Source: Rhodospirillales bacterium
GTDB taxonomy: Bacteria; Pseudomonadota; Alphaproteobacteria; Rhodospirillales; Defluviicoccaceae
Length of the DNA stretch: 64,000 bases
Assembly: GCA_016710335.1 (NCBI GenBank)
Contig: JADJXQ010000024.1
Location: 109,501-173,500 of the forward strand
Direction of reading: 5' to 3'
Positions 16,218 through 24,743 of this stretch are shown here, piece after piece. Each line of letters starts with the position of its first letter. The first letter of the stretch is position 1. Both the position numbers and the translations under genes were made by a program. The notes beneath the pieces were generated by a model. The model was given only the letters and a program-made list of their open reading frames with translations. It did no database searches and was not told where the DNA came from.

Positions 16218-17389
16218 GGGGTTCGAACTTTCGTCGGGCGGTTGTTGCCGCCCTGGTGGTTATCCTGGCGGCGTGCGAGCCGCCACCACCCCCGCCGCCG
16301 CCGCAATTGACTCTGACGCCGGTGGATTATGCCGAGCTGGACGGCTGGTCGGCGGATGATCCCACGGCGGCCTTGGTGGCGTTCCGCCGGTCCTGTGCCA
16401 AGCTATCGGGCTTACCCCAGGCTCGCGCCATGAGCCCCGGCGGCATCGGCGGGACGGTGGCCGACTGGCTGAAGGTGTGCGCCGATGCGGGCGCCCTCGC
16501 CGACCCAGACGCAGAAACGACGCGGAGGTTCTTCGCGAGCCGCTTCGTGCCACACCGCGTCGGCTTCGGGGATGACGACCAGGGCCTGTTCACCGGCTAT
16601 TATGAAGCCGAACTGCACGGGGCCTGGCAGCGCAAACCACCGTTCACGGTCCCCCTCTACGCGCCGCCCCGTGACATGATTACCGCCGATCTGCGGCTGT
16701 TCGATCCCGGCCTCGCCGGCCGGCGCATCATCGGCCGCATCAAGGACGGACAGCTCATCCCGTACCACAACCGCGCCGAGATCGACGCTGGAGCCCTGGC
16801 GGGCCGGAATCTCGAACTCCTGTGGGTGGATGATCCCATCGACGCGTTTTTTCTCCAGATCCAAGGGTCCGGTCGGGTGCGCATGGCCGACGGGCGCGTG
16901 GAGCGCGTCGGATACGCGAGCAAGAATGGGCACCCGTACGTTGCGATCGGCCGGCCGTTGATCGAGCGCGGCGCCATCCCGAAGGAGCAGATGTCCATGC
17001 AGGCCATCCGCCGATGGCTCGCCGACCATCCTGCCGAGAGGGACGCAGTCATGAACCTCAATCCCTCGTACGTCTTCTTTCGACGCATCGACGGCGACGG
17101 ACCGATTGGAGCGCAGGGAGTGGTTCTGACCCCAGGCCGCAGCCTCGCCGTCGATACGTCGTTGCTGCCCCTCGGAGCGCCAATCTGGCTGGACACCACG
17201 GAGCCGCTCAGTCCCGAGACGCCGCTCAGGCGGCTGGTGATCGCCCAGGATACCGGCGGCGCCATCAAGGGCGCGATCCGCGGCGACCTGTTCTGGGGTC
17301 ACGGCGACGATGCCGCCGCCAAGGCCGGGGCCATGAAGCAGCAGGGGCGTTACTACCTGCTGTTGCCGAAACCTGCGCCCACATCCTGA
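16214..17389 (+). CDS. mltA: Membrane-bound lytic murein transglycosylase A (lipoprotein)
   Basis: Peptidoglycan-cleaving enzyme that releases 1,6-anhydromuropeptides. The 391-residue precursor has a lipoprotein signal with lipobox LAAC (Cys21), followed by an unusual run of eight prolines as spacer. The MltA domain contains LFTGYYEAELHG, the FFLQIQGSGRV motif, VGYASKNGHPYVAIGR and the 3D (DPBB) domain with IAQDTGGAIKGAIRGDLFWGHG, whose aspartates are catalytic in the family. The GTG start overlaps the timA stop (GTGA). Confidence 0.95.
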   Translation: MRGSNFRRAVVAALVVILAACEPPPPPPPPQLTLTPVDYAELDGWSADDPTAALVAFRRSCAKLSGLPQARAMSPGGIGGTVADWLKVCADAGALADPDAETTRRFFASRFVPHRVGFGDDDQGLFTGYYEAELHGAWQRKPPFTVPLYAPPRDMITADLRLFDPGLAGRRIIGRIKDGQLIPYHNRAEIDAGALAGRNLELLWVDDPIDAFFLQIQGSGRVRMADGRVERVGYASKNGHPYVAIGRPLIERGAIPKEQMSMQAIRRWLADHPAERDAVMNLNPSYVFFRRIDGDGPIGAQGVVLTPGRSLAVDTSLLPLGAPIWLDTTEPLSPETPLRRLVIAQDTGGAIKGAIRGDLFWGHGDDAAAKAGAMKQQGRYYLLLPKPAPTS

Positions 17390-17467
17390 CCAACGCCCCC
17401 GCTCCCGCACACGCGGCCAACGCACGTCAACCTTGCCATGGTTGAGAATAGTCCGCATTGTTGGGTC

Positions 17468-18238
17468 ATGAGCCCCTCACCCGCACGCGTCGGTCTGTTC
17501 GTCACCTGTCTCGTCGACCTGATGCGGCCGGCGGTGGGGTTTGCGGCCGTCAAGCTGCTTGAAGATGCCGGATGCGCCGTCTCCGTGCCGCTGGCGCAGA
17601 CGTGCTGTGGCCAGCCGGCCTTCAACTCGGGCGACAACGCCGACGCCGCCGCGCTCGCCCGCCAGGTCATCGACGCGTTCGTCGATTACGACTACGTAGT
17701 GGCGCCGTCCGGATCCTGCTGCGGCACCATCAAGGTGCACTATCCGGAGTTGTTCGCCGACGACCCGGAGATGCTGGAGCGGGCGCGGGACATGGCGGCT
17801 CGCACCTACGAACTGACGACATTCCTCAACGACATTATCAAAGCCGCTCCCGTCGAGGGCCGGTTCGAGAGGGTCGCCACCTACCATGATTCCTGTTCGG
17901 GGCTGCGGGAACTGGGGATCAAGACCCAGCCGCGAGCCCTCCTCGCCGGCATCGCCGGCTTGGAAATCCGCGAGATGCATACCGCCGAGACCTGCTGCGG
18001 CTTCGGCGGTCTGTTCTGCGTCAAGTACCCGGGCATCTCGGAGAAGATGGTCGACGTCAAGGCCGACGACATCATCGCGACGGGCGCCGAGGTGTTGCTG
18101 GGGGGCGACATGGGGTGCCTGATGAACATGGCCGGCCGCCTGCAGCGGCGCGGCGTCGCAATCGAGGTCCGCCATGTCGCGGAGGTGCTCGCCGGAACGA
18201 CGGATACGGCGGCGTCGATCGGCGAGGCACAAAAATAA
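17468..18238 (+). CDS. lutA: Lactate utilization protein LutA (CCG-domain Fe-S oxidoreductase subunit)
   Basis: Subunit of the LutABC (LldEFG) iron-sulfur complex that oxidises L-lactate to pyruvate. The 256-residue protein holds two CCG domains with cysteine clusters in QTCCGQPAFN and SGSCCGTIKVHYPE, then DSCSGLRELG and ETCCGFGGLFCVKYP. The start MSPSPARVGLFVT at 17468 matches the family; the frame is open 10 codons upstream to 17438. It is the first gene of lutABC, 78 nt after mltA, with no obvious dedicated promoter. Confidence 0.93.
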   Translation: MSPSPARVGLFVTCLVDLMRPAVGFAAVKLLEDAGCAVSVPLAQTCCGQPAFNSGDNADAAALARQVIDAFVDYDYVVAPSGSCCGTIKVHYPELFADDPEMLERARDMAARTYELTTFLNDIIKAAPVEGRFERVATYHDSCSGLRELGIKTQPRALLAGIAGLEIREMHTAETCCGFGGLFCVKYPGISEKMVDVKADDIIATGAEVLLGGDMGCLMNMAGRLQRRGVAIEVRHVAEVLAGTTDTAASIGEAQK

Positions 18239-18257
18239 CAAGGGCGGGAGGACGGCG

Positions 18258-19682
18258 GTGGATTCGACCGCACATGCGTTCAAGAACAATGTCAGGACGG
18301 CGCTCGACGACGGAAAGCTGCAGACCGCGCTGAAGCTTTTTCCTGAAGGCTTCCCGGTCAAACGTCGCCTCGCCATGGACCGTCTGCCGGAGTTCGACGC
18401 ACTGCGCGATGCCGCGCGCGACATCAAGAACCACACTCTCGCACACCTGGATCACTATCTCGAGCGCTTCGAGAGCAAGGTCATCGACAGCGGCGGTCAG
18501 GTTCATTGGTGTCCCGACGCGGAGTCGGCGCGGCAGACGGTGCTCGCCATTTGCCGCGACGCCGGCGCCAAGACAGTGACCAAGGGCAAGTCGATGATCG
18601 GCGAGGAAATCGCCATCAACGAAAGCCTCGAGAAGGCCGGGTTGCGCCCCGTGGAAACCGATCTCGGCGAGTACATCATCCAGCTTCGCCACGAGCCTCC
18701 GAGCCACATCATCGCTCCGGCCATTCACCTCTCCAAGGACCAGGTGGCCGAGGCATTCCGCAAGCAGCATACGCACCTGCCGGCCGACCGGCCGCTGGAG
18801 GAACCGGCAGTGTTGCTGGACGAGGCGCGGGCAGTGCTGCGCCGTGAGTTTCTGGCTGCCGATGTCGGCATCACCGGCGCCAACATGCTGGTCGCCGAAA
18901 CCGGCTCGATGGTGCTGGTCACCAACGAGGGCAATGGCGACCTTACCCAGACCCTGCCGCGGGTGCAGATCGTCATCGCCAGCATCGAGAAGGTTGTCCC
19001 GACCCTGGAGGACGCCACGACGATTCTCCGTGTCCTCGCCCGTTCGGCGACCGGGCAGGAAATGTCCGTCTACACGACCTTCACCACCGGTCCAAAACGG
19101 CCCGAAGATCTGGATGGGCCGGAGGCCTACCACGTCGTCCTGCTCGACAACGGCCGCACCAAGATGCTGGGGAGCGAATTCCAGGACATGCTGCGCTGCA
19201 TCCGCTGCGGCGCCTGCATCAATCACTGCCCGGTCTACGGCGCCATCGGCGGCCATGCTTACGGCTGGGTGTATTCTGGTCCCATGGGAGCGGTGTTGAT
19301 CCCTAACCTCATCGGCGTCGAGGCCACCGCCGATCTCCCCAACGCCTCGACGCTGTGCGGGCGCTGCGAGGATGTGTGTCCAATGCGCATCCCCTTGCCG
19401 CGCATGCTGCGGCAATTGCGCGCGCACCAGTTCTCCCGCAACATCGGGCCATCGTCGCAGCGCTACGGCCTCCGCGCCTGGGCATTTCTCGCCCGCCGAC
19501 CCGCGCTCTACCGTCTCGCCATGCGCCTCGGCGTCGGGACGCTTGGCGCCTGGGGCCGCCGCCGCGGTCGGTTTCGCAGCCTGCCGCTGGCGGGCGGCTG
19601 GACGCGGTCGAGGGATCTCGCGGCGCCGGCGGGACAAACGTTCCAGCAGCAATGGTCGGCGCGGGGCGGAGCGCGCTCATGA
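18258..19682 (+). CDS. lutB: Lactate utilization protein LutB (4Fe-4S subunit)
   Basis: Iron-sulfur subunit of the lactate-oxidising complex. The 474-residue protein has a LUD-type N-terminal domain (KSMIGEEIAINESLEKAG, DVGITGANMLVAETGSM). It has two [4Fe-4S] motifs, CIRCGACINHCP and CGRCEDVCP, and the C-terminal DUF3390-like tail. The start is GTG at 18258 with GGGAGG at 18246-18251 (6-nt spacing), 19 nt after lutA. Its stop overlaps the lutC ATG. Confidence 0.95.
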   Translation: MDSTAHAFKNNVRTALDDGKLQTALKLFPEGFPVKRRLAMDRLPEFDALRDAARDIKNHTLAHLDHYLERFESKVIDSGGQVHWCPDAESARQTVLAICRDAGAKTVTKGKSMIGEEIAINESLEKAGLRPVETDLGEYIIQLRHEPPSHIIAPAIHLSKDQVAEAFRKQHTHLPADRPLEEPAVLLDEARAVLRREFLAADVGITGANMLVAETGSMVLVTNEGNGDLTQTLPRVQIVIASIEKVVPTLEDATTILRVLARSATGQEMSVYTTFTTGPKRPEDLDGPEAYHVVLLDNGRTKMLGSEFQDMLRCIRCGACINHCPVYGAIGGHAYGWVYSGPMGAVLIPNLIGVEATADLPNASTLCGRCEDVCPMRIPLPRMLRQLRAHQFSRNIGPSSQRYGLRAWAFLARRPALYRLAMRLGVGTLGAWGRRRGRFRSLPLAGGWTRSRDLAAPAGQTFQQQWSARGGARS

Positions 19683-20389
19683 GCAACTCGACCGGTACGT
19701 CGACAAGAGAGTGCCGCGACGCCATGCTGGGCGCCATCCGCGCCTCCCTCGGGCGCGGCGCTCTCGGCGGTGAACAGGCAGCGGAACTCGATCGACGCCT
19801 GGCCGAGCCGCGGCCAAACGTCGTCCCCGCCCGTGGCCGCATCGGCCCGGCGGCGATGACAAATCTTTTCGTTGCAGAGGCGGAACGGGTCAACGCGACG
19901 GTAGAACGCCTCAAGACGGTCGAGGCGGTGCCCTGCGCCGTTGCGGGGTATCTGCGCGGCGCCAATCTGCCGCTGACGGTGCGTGTCGGCACCGATCCCG
20001 TGCTGTCGTCGGTTGACTGGTCGGCCGAGCCCGCGTTGCAGGTAAAGACGGGCAAGGCCGAGGATGCGGATACGACAAGCGTCGCCACCGCGTTCGCGGG
20101 CATCGCCGAAACCGGAACATTGATGCTGCTCTCGGCGCCGGAGTCCCCGACCACCCTCAACTTCCTACCGCCGGTGCACATGGTCCTGCTGCCCGTCGCC
20201 CGCATCGTCGGCGCGTACGAGGATGCCTGGGTGAAGCTCCGCGCAATGCAAACGCACGGCCGGATGCCGCGCGTCGTCAACTGGATCACCGGCCCTTCGC
20301 GGACCGCCGACATCGAACAAACTCTCCTGCTCGGCGCCCACGGTCCGCGTCGTCTGCACATTCTCATTTGCGATGAGCCTGAGGGATGA
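19679..20389 (+). CDS. lutC: Lactate utilization protein LutC (LUD domain)
   Basis: Third subunit of the LutABC complex. The 236-residue LUD-domain protein shows the typical AFAGIAETGTLMLLSAPESPTTLNFLPPVHM-type region (positions 140-170) and the conserved end TGPSRTADIEQTLLLGAHGPRRLH. The first 55 residues are variable. The ATG at 19679 overlaps the lutB TGA, and its own end overlaps smr by 17 nt. It therefore appears locked into the surrounding transcription unit rather than carried on an obvious mobile segment. Confidence 0.94.
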   Translation: MSNSTGTSTRECRDAMLGAIRASLGRGALGGEQAAELDRRLAEPRPNVVPARGRIGPAAMTNLFVAEAERVNATVERLKTVEAVPCAVAGYLRGANLPLTVRVGTDPVLSSVDWSAEPALQVKTGKAEDADTTSVATAFAGIAETGTLMLLSAPESPTTLNFLPPVHMVLLPVARIVGAYEDAWVKLRAMQTHGRMPRVVNWITGPSRTADIEQTLLLGAHGPRRLHILICDEPEG

Positions 20390-20984
20390 CAGCGCGCGCC
20401 GGCGCAAGCTGACCGAAGAGGAAGCGGCGCTTTGGCGGAGGGTAGCAGCGCACACCAAGCCCCTGAACAGGCCTGAACCGGACCCGGCCCTGGAACCAGA
20501 ACCGGTTCCACCGGCGCCGGCGGCCGATGGTAGCGCGTCCGCCGCCGGCGACCGTTCTGGCGCGGCGCCCCCCCGACCGCCCCGCCACTTGGTTGCCGCA
20601 CCACCGAGACCGCAGCCGCCCCCACCGCCGCCGGATCGCAGCCACGGCACCGCGTCCGGCATCGACAAGCGCACCTTGACGCGCCTTCGCCGCGGCCTCA
20701 TCCAGGTGGACGGCACCCTCGACCTGCACGGCTTTGGCGCAGACCTCGCCAGGCAGTCTCTGGAGCGTTATTTGGTAGCGTCGCAGGAGTCGGGCCGGCG
20801 CTGCGTGCTGATCATCACCGGGAAGGGCCTGCGCGTCGAAGGCGGCCGCGGCGTGCTGCGCGCATCCGTCCCGCAATGGCTCAACCAGCCCCCCAACCGC
20901 GACCGCGTCCTCGCCTTTGCCTACGCCTCCGCCACCCACGGTGGCATGGGCGCCCTCTACGTCCTCCTCCGCCGCAGGCGGTGA
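20373..20984 (+). CDS. Smr/MutS2-domain protein
   Basis: Protein of 203 residues with a C-terminal Smr domain (about residues 110-203), a nicking-endonuclease-like fold of uncertain cellular role. Motifs are DGTLDLHGF (the LDLHG signature), VLIITGKGLRVEGGRGVLR (TGKG loop) and HGGMGALYVLLRR. The first 25 residues (EEEAALWRRVAAHTKPL) match alphaproteobacterial Smr proteins. The middle 70 residues are an unusually long proline/alanine linker with a run of six prolines. In relatives it directly follows mltA; here lutABC intervenes. Confidence 0.9.
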   Translation: MSLRDDSARRRKLTEEEAALWRRVAAHTKPLNRPEPDPALEPEPVPPAPAADGSASAAGDRSGAAPPRPPRHLVAAPPRPQPPPPPPDRSHGTASGIDKRTLTRLRRGLIQVDGTLDLHGFGADLARQSLERYLVASQESGRRCVLIITGKGLRVEGGRGVLRASVPQWLNQPPNRDRVLAFAYASATHGGMGALYVLLRRRR

Positions 20985-21013
20985 ATACGGAAGTCGTTCA
21001 CACCCGCGAGCGT

Positions 21014-22330
21014 CTACAAAATGAACTTGGACAGATCGGCGTTCTTGGCGAGGACGCCGACGCGCTCGCGGACGTCGGTTGCGTCGATCGTCACTGTTTC
21101 GCCGCCGCGCTCGGAGGCCGTGAAGCTGATGTCCTCAACCAACTTTTCCAGGACGGTCTGCAGGCGGCGGGCGCCGATGTTCTCGACGCCGTGGTTGATT
21201 TCGGCGGCAAGATTGGCGATTTCGTGGATGCCGTCATCAGTGAAGTCGAGGGTGACGTTCTCGACACCCATGAGCGCCCGATACTGCTTGATCAGGCTGG
21301 CCTGCGGCTCGGTGAGGATGCGGACGAAGTCCTCGCGAGTCAGCGCCTTCAGTTCCACCCGGATCGGCAATCGCCCCTGCAGCTCGGGCAGCATGTCTGA
21401 AGGCTTGGCGAGGTGAAAGGCTCCGGACGCAATGAACAGGATGTGGTCAGTGGCGACGTTGCCATGCTTGGTGTTGACGATGGTGCCCTCGATCAGCGGC
21501 AGCAGGTCGCGCTGCACGCCTTCGCGACTGACGTCGGCGCCGCCGATGCGCTCGGATCGGCCGGTGATCTTGTCGATCTCGTCGAGAAACACGATGCCAT
21601 TGTTCTCGACCGCGTCGATCGCTTCCTTGGTCACTTTCTCCTGGTCGAGGAGATTGTCGGCCTCATCGCTGAGCAGAACGTGGTAGGAGTCGGCCACCGT
21701 CATCTTGCGCTTTTTCGCAGGCGGGCCGCCGAACGCCTTGCCGAACATTTCACCCAGATTGAGCATGCCCATCTGTGCGCCCGGCATGCCCGGGATGTCG
21801 ATGGTCGGCAGGTTCAGCCCTCCGGCGTCCCGCACCTGGACCTCGATCTCCCGGTCGTCCAGTTCGCCGTCGCGGAGCCTGCGACGGAAGTTCTCCCGCG
21901 TCTCCTTGCTGGCGTTGTCGCCGACCAGGGCGGTGATCACCCGCTCCTCTGCCGCCGCCTCGGCCTTGGCATGCACCTGCTTGCGTAGCCGCTCCTTGGT
22001 CATGTGTATGGAAATCTCGACCAAGTCGCGGATGATCTGCTCGACGTCGCGGCCGACGTAGCCGACTTCCGTGAATTTGGTGGCCTCAACCTTGAGAAAC
22101 GGCGCCTGCGCAAGGTTGGCGAGGCGGCGCGCGATCTCCGTTTTGCCGACGCCGGTGGGGCCGATCATCAGGATGTTTTTCGGCAGCACCTCCTGACGCA
22201 TTTCGTCGTCAAGCTGCTGCCGTCGCCAGCGGTTGCGGAGCGCGATGGCAACGGCCCGCTTCGCGTCGTTCTGGCCGACGATGTGGCGGTCAAGCTCGGA
22301 GACGATCTCGCGGGGGGTGAGATAGGTCAT
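21014..22330 (-). CDS. hslU: ATP-dependent protease ATPase subunit HslU
   Basis: AAA+ unfoldase of the HslUV heat-shock protease. The 438-residue protein has Walker A GPTGVGKT (57-64), the pore motif GYVGRD, the intermediate I-domain (about 110-240), Walker B GIVFLDEIDKI, the sensor region and the conserved C-terminus NADLSKFIL that inserts into HslV. The ATG at 22330 overlaps the hslV stop by 4 nt, so the two are co-translated. It converges on smr with only 29 nt between. Confidence 0.97.
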   Translation of the reverse strand: MTYLTPREIVSELDRHIVGQNDAKRAVAIALRNRWRRQQLDDEMRQEVLPKNILMIGPTGVGKTEIARRLANLAQAPFLKVEATKFTEVGYVGRDVEQIIRDLVEISIHMTKERLRKQVHAKAEAAAEERVITALVGDNASKETRENFRRRLRDGELDDREIEVQVRDAGGLNLPTIDIPGMPGAQMGMLNLGEMFGKAFGGPPAKKRKMTVADSYHVLLSDEADNLLDQEKVTKEAIDAVENNGIVFLDEIDKITGRSERIGGADVSREGVQRDLLPLIEGTIVNTKHGNVATDHILFIASGAFHLAKPSDMLPELQGRLPIRVELKALTREDFVRILTEPQASLIKQYRALMGVENVTLDFTDDGIHEIANLAAEINHGVENIGARRLQTVLEKLVEDISFTASERGGETVTIDATDVRERVGVLAKNADLSKFIL

Positions 22331-22872
22331 AAGCGCTCGATGACGAGGTTGCGGTTGGTATAGATGCAGATGTCGGCGGCAATTTCCATTGCTCGACGCG
22401 CCACCGCCTCTGCGTCCATGTCGTCGCGATCCATCAGCGCCCGCGCCGCGGCCAACGCATAGTTGCCGCCGGAGCCGATGGCGATCACCCCGTCCTCCGG
22501 CTCCAGCACGTCGCCGGTGCCGGTGAGCACCAGCGAGCGGTTGCGGTCGGCCACCGCCATCATCGCCTCCAGCCGGCGCAGGTAGCGGTCGGTGCGCCAG
22601 TCCTTGGCAAGTTCGACGCAGGCTCGCGCCAACTGCTTCGGATACTGCTCCAGCTTGGCTTCCAGCCGTTCGAACAAGGTGAAGGCGTCGGCGGTCGCGC
22701 CGGCGAAGCCGGCGATCACGGCATCGTCAGAGAGGCGGCGCACCTTACGGGCGTTGGACTTGATGACCGTGTTGCCGAGGCTGACCTGACCATCTCCGGC
22801 GACCACCACGCCGCCGTCCTTGCGCACTGCAAGGATCGTTGTGCCGTGCCAAGTGTTGTCGCTGTGGCCCAC
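22327..22872 (-). CDS. hslV: ATP-dependent protease proteolytic subunit HslV
   Basis: Threonine peptidase of the HslUV protease. The 181-residue precursor starts at GTG 22872 (VGHSDNTWHG) and should be processed before the TTIL threonine at residue 11, as in other alphaproteobacteria. Conserved GGVVVAGDGQVSLG, ARKVRRL, GFAGATADAFTLFERLE and GSGGNYALAAARAL are present. The longer frame to 22968 would run over the candidate promoter and is not needed. First gene of hslVU, divergent from hisB. Confidence 0.96.
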   Translation of the reverse strand: MGHSDNTWHGTTILAVRKDGGVVVAGDGQVSLGNTVIKSNARKVRRLSDDAVIAGFAGATADAFTLFERLEAKLEQYPKQLARACVELAKDWRTDRYLRRLEAMMAVADRNRSLVLTGTGDVLEPEDGVIAIGSGGNYALAAARALMDRDDMDAEAVARRAMEIAADICIYTNRNLVIERL

Positions 22873-22940
22873 TGCTGGTCCTGTTCCGTCTCTACCGATT
22901 GCAGGAAGTAAAGGATGTTTTCTGAAGAGCTGTCCCGACC

Positions 22941-22969
22941 ATGTAAGCCGGCGCTCGATCGCGGTCAAG
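22941..22969 (-). promoter_or_regulatory. Candidate RpoH (sigma-32) promoter of hslVU
   Basis: On the minus strand CTTGAC (22969-22964), a 16-nt spacer and CTTACAT (22947-22941) resemble the alphaproteobacterial heat-shock promoter pattern CTTGAC-N-CYTATNT, with one clear mismatch in the -10. It would place the transcript start about 60 nt before the hslV GTG. HslVU is a heat-shock regulon member in many proteobacteria, so the location makes sense. Confidence 0.5.
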
Positions 22970-23060
22970 GGTAGCCCGGGAGTGGCGCCGAACGCTTCCG
23001 GTTGGCGTGCGGGGCGCGATCCTGATAGAACGGCGGCCTTCCTCAGCGGAGTTTTGCGTC

Positions 23061-23684
23061 ATGCCAATTGCAAGTGCGGGACGAACGGCGACGGTCGAGC
23101 GGTCGACGACGGAAACCGCGGTGACCGCGACCGTGAACCTGGACGGCGATGGCCGCTACCAAGTCGCCACCGGCATCGGCTTCCTCGACCACATGCTGGA
23201 GCAGTTGGCGCGCCATAGTTTGATGGACCTGGATTTACGGGCGAAAGGCGACCTCCACATCGATCCGCACCACACTGCCGAGGACAGCGGCATCGCCCTT
23301 GGCCAGGCGGTAAGCCGCGCCCTCGGCGAGCGGCGCGGCATCCGCCGCTTCGGCTCGGCCCTGTCCGCCATGGATGAAACTCTTACGAGGGTGGTGATCG
23401 ACGTGTCTGGCCGGCCCTACCTGGTGTGGACGGTGGCGTTCAGTCAGGACCGCCTCGGCGGCCTCGACACCGAGATGATCCGGGAGTGGTTCCAGGCATT
23501 CGCGTTCAACGCCGGTCTGACCCTGCATGTGGAAACCCTCTACGGGGTCAACAACCATCACATCTGTGAGTCGTGCTTCAAAGGGCTGGCGCGGGCGCTC
23601 CGGGACGCTATCGAGATCGACCCGCGCAAAGCCGACACGGTGCCCTCGACCAAGGGCACCCTCGCCGAAACCGAAACCTGCTAG
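23061..23684 (+). CDS. hisB: Imidazoleglycerol-phosphate dehydratase
   Basis: Sixth step of histidine synthesis. The 207-residue monofunctional enzyme has the manganese-binding motifs HHTAEDSGIALGQA and NNHHICESCFKGLARAL, plus GFLDHMLEQLARH. No phosphatase domain is fused, unlike E. coli HisB. The start MPIASAGRTATVERSTTET at 23061 is chosen for its fit to family length; the frame is open to 23007. It leads the rightward cluster hisB-DUF2628-hisH-hisA-hisF-hisE. Confidence 0.97.
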   Translation: MPIASAGRTATVERSTTETAVTATVNLDGDGRYQVATGIGFLDHMLEQLARHSLMDLDLRAKGDLHIDPHHTAEDSGIALGQAVSRALGERRGIRRFGSALSAMDETLTRVVIDVSGRPYLVWTVAFSQDRLGGLDTEMIREWFQAFAFNAGLTLHVETLYGVNNHHICESCFKGLARALRDAIEIDPRKADTVPSTKGTLAETETC

Positions 23685-23709
23685 CCGCCGGGCGGCCGGC
23701 CGATACGCA

Positions 23710-24102
23710 ATGCGCATCTATACCGTTCATCTCCGCCGCGAGGGTCTGGATCCGGACCGCGACATCGTCCTGGTCAAGGAAGGGTTCAACTGGCCGGCGC
23801 TGTTTTTCTCGCTTCTGTGGGCCCTGTGGCACGGGCTATGGCTGGTCGCGCTCGGGCTGGTCCTGGCGGAGGTTATCCTCGGCGCGACGATGCGCGTCCT
23901 TGGCGCCGGGCCCTGGATCGAAACCGCGATATCCACCGGTGTGGCGGTAATCTTTGCGTTCATCGCTAACGACCTGCACCGCTGGACCCTGAAGCGGCGC
24001 GGGTTTGTCGAAGCCGGAGTGATTGCCGGCAGCAACCGGCATAGTGCCGAAGTGCGGCTGTTCGACCGCAACCCGGACCTTTTCGATGGATGTGCATCGT
24101 GA
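23710..24102 (+). CDS. DUF2628 domain membrane protein
   Basis: Protein of 130 residues of unknown function. It starts MRIYTVHLRREGLDPDRDIVLVKEGFNWPALFF in pattern (positions 1-33), typical of DUF2628. Two hydrophobic helices follow (about 32-60 and 70-92) and a short soluble C-terminus. Such a gene is commonly found inside alphaproteobacterial histidine operons between hisB and hisH, as here. The conservation suggests co-transcription but not a known histidine-pathway role. Its stop overlaps the hisH GTG start. Confidence 0.85.
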   Translation: MRIYTVHLRREGLDPDRDIVLVKEGFNWPALFFSLLWALWHGLWLVALGLVLAEVILGATMRVLGAGPWIETAISTGVAVIFAFIANDLHRWTLKRRGFVEAGVIAGSNRHSAEVRLFDRNPDLFDGCAS

Positions 24103-24743
24103 GCGTCGCGATCATCGACTACGGCTCGGGGAACCTGCGCTCGGCCGCCAAGGCGTTTGAGCGCGCCACCGCAGACGCCGGCCGAAGCGAAGATGTTCTG
24201 GTCACTTCCGACCCGCATGCCGTGCGCCCCGCCGACCACATTGTGCTTCCGGGCGTGGGGGCGTTCGGCGACTGCCGCCGCGGTCTGGACGCGATTGCGG
24301 GCATGACGGATGCGCTGGAAGACGCGGTGCTGCTCCGTGGTCGACCATTCCTCGGCATTTGTGTGGGCATGCAGCTCATGGCGGAAACCGGGCTGGAGCA
24401 TGGCAGCCACCCCGGGCTCGGCTGGATCCCGGGGCAAGTGGCGCCATTGAAGCCCTCGGATCCTCAGCTCAAGATCCCGCACATGGGCTGGAACGAGCTC
24501 GACCTGCGCGCCTCGGATCATCCCGTGTTCGCCGCACTGCCGCCGGCGCCCCATGCCTATTTCGTGCACAGCTTCGGGTTCCTGCCTTCCGACCCGACGC
24601 ACATCCTCGCCACCGTCGACTACGGTGGCGCCGTCACGGCGGTGATCGGCCGGGACAACATCGTTGGGACGCAGTTTCATCCCGAGAAAAGCCAGTCGGT
24701 CGGCCTGCGGCTGATCGCCAACTTCCTGGACTGGCGCCCATGA
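24099..24743 (+). CDS. hisH: Imidazole glycerol phosphate synthase, glutamine amidotransferase subunit
   Basis: Supplies ammonia from glutamine to HisF. The 214-residue class I amidotransferase has the nucleophile in GICVGMQLM and the His/Glu pair in TQFHPEKSQ, with PGVGAFGDC at the oxyanion region. The start is GTG at 24099 (VSVAIIDYGSGNLRSA), whose GTGA overlaps the DUF2628 stop. An ATG three codons upstream (24090) is the alternative. Its end overlaps hisA by 4 nt. Confidence 0.96.
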   Translation: MSVAIIDYGSGNLRSAAKAFERATADAGRSEDVLVTSDPHAVRPADHIVLPGVGAFGDCRRGLDAIAGMTDALEDAVLLRGRPFLGICVGMQLMAETGLEHGSHPGLGWIPGQVAPLKPSDPQLKIPHMGWNELDLRASDHPVFAALPPAPHAYFVHSFGFLPSDPTHILATVDYGGAVTAVIGRDNIVGTQFHPEKSQSVGLRLIANFLDWRP

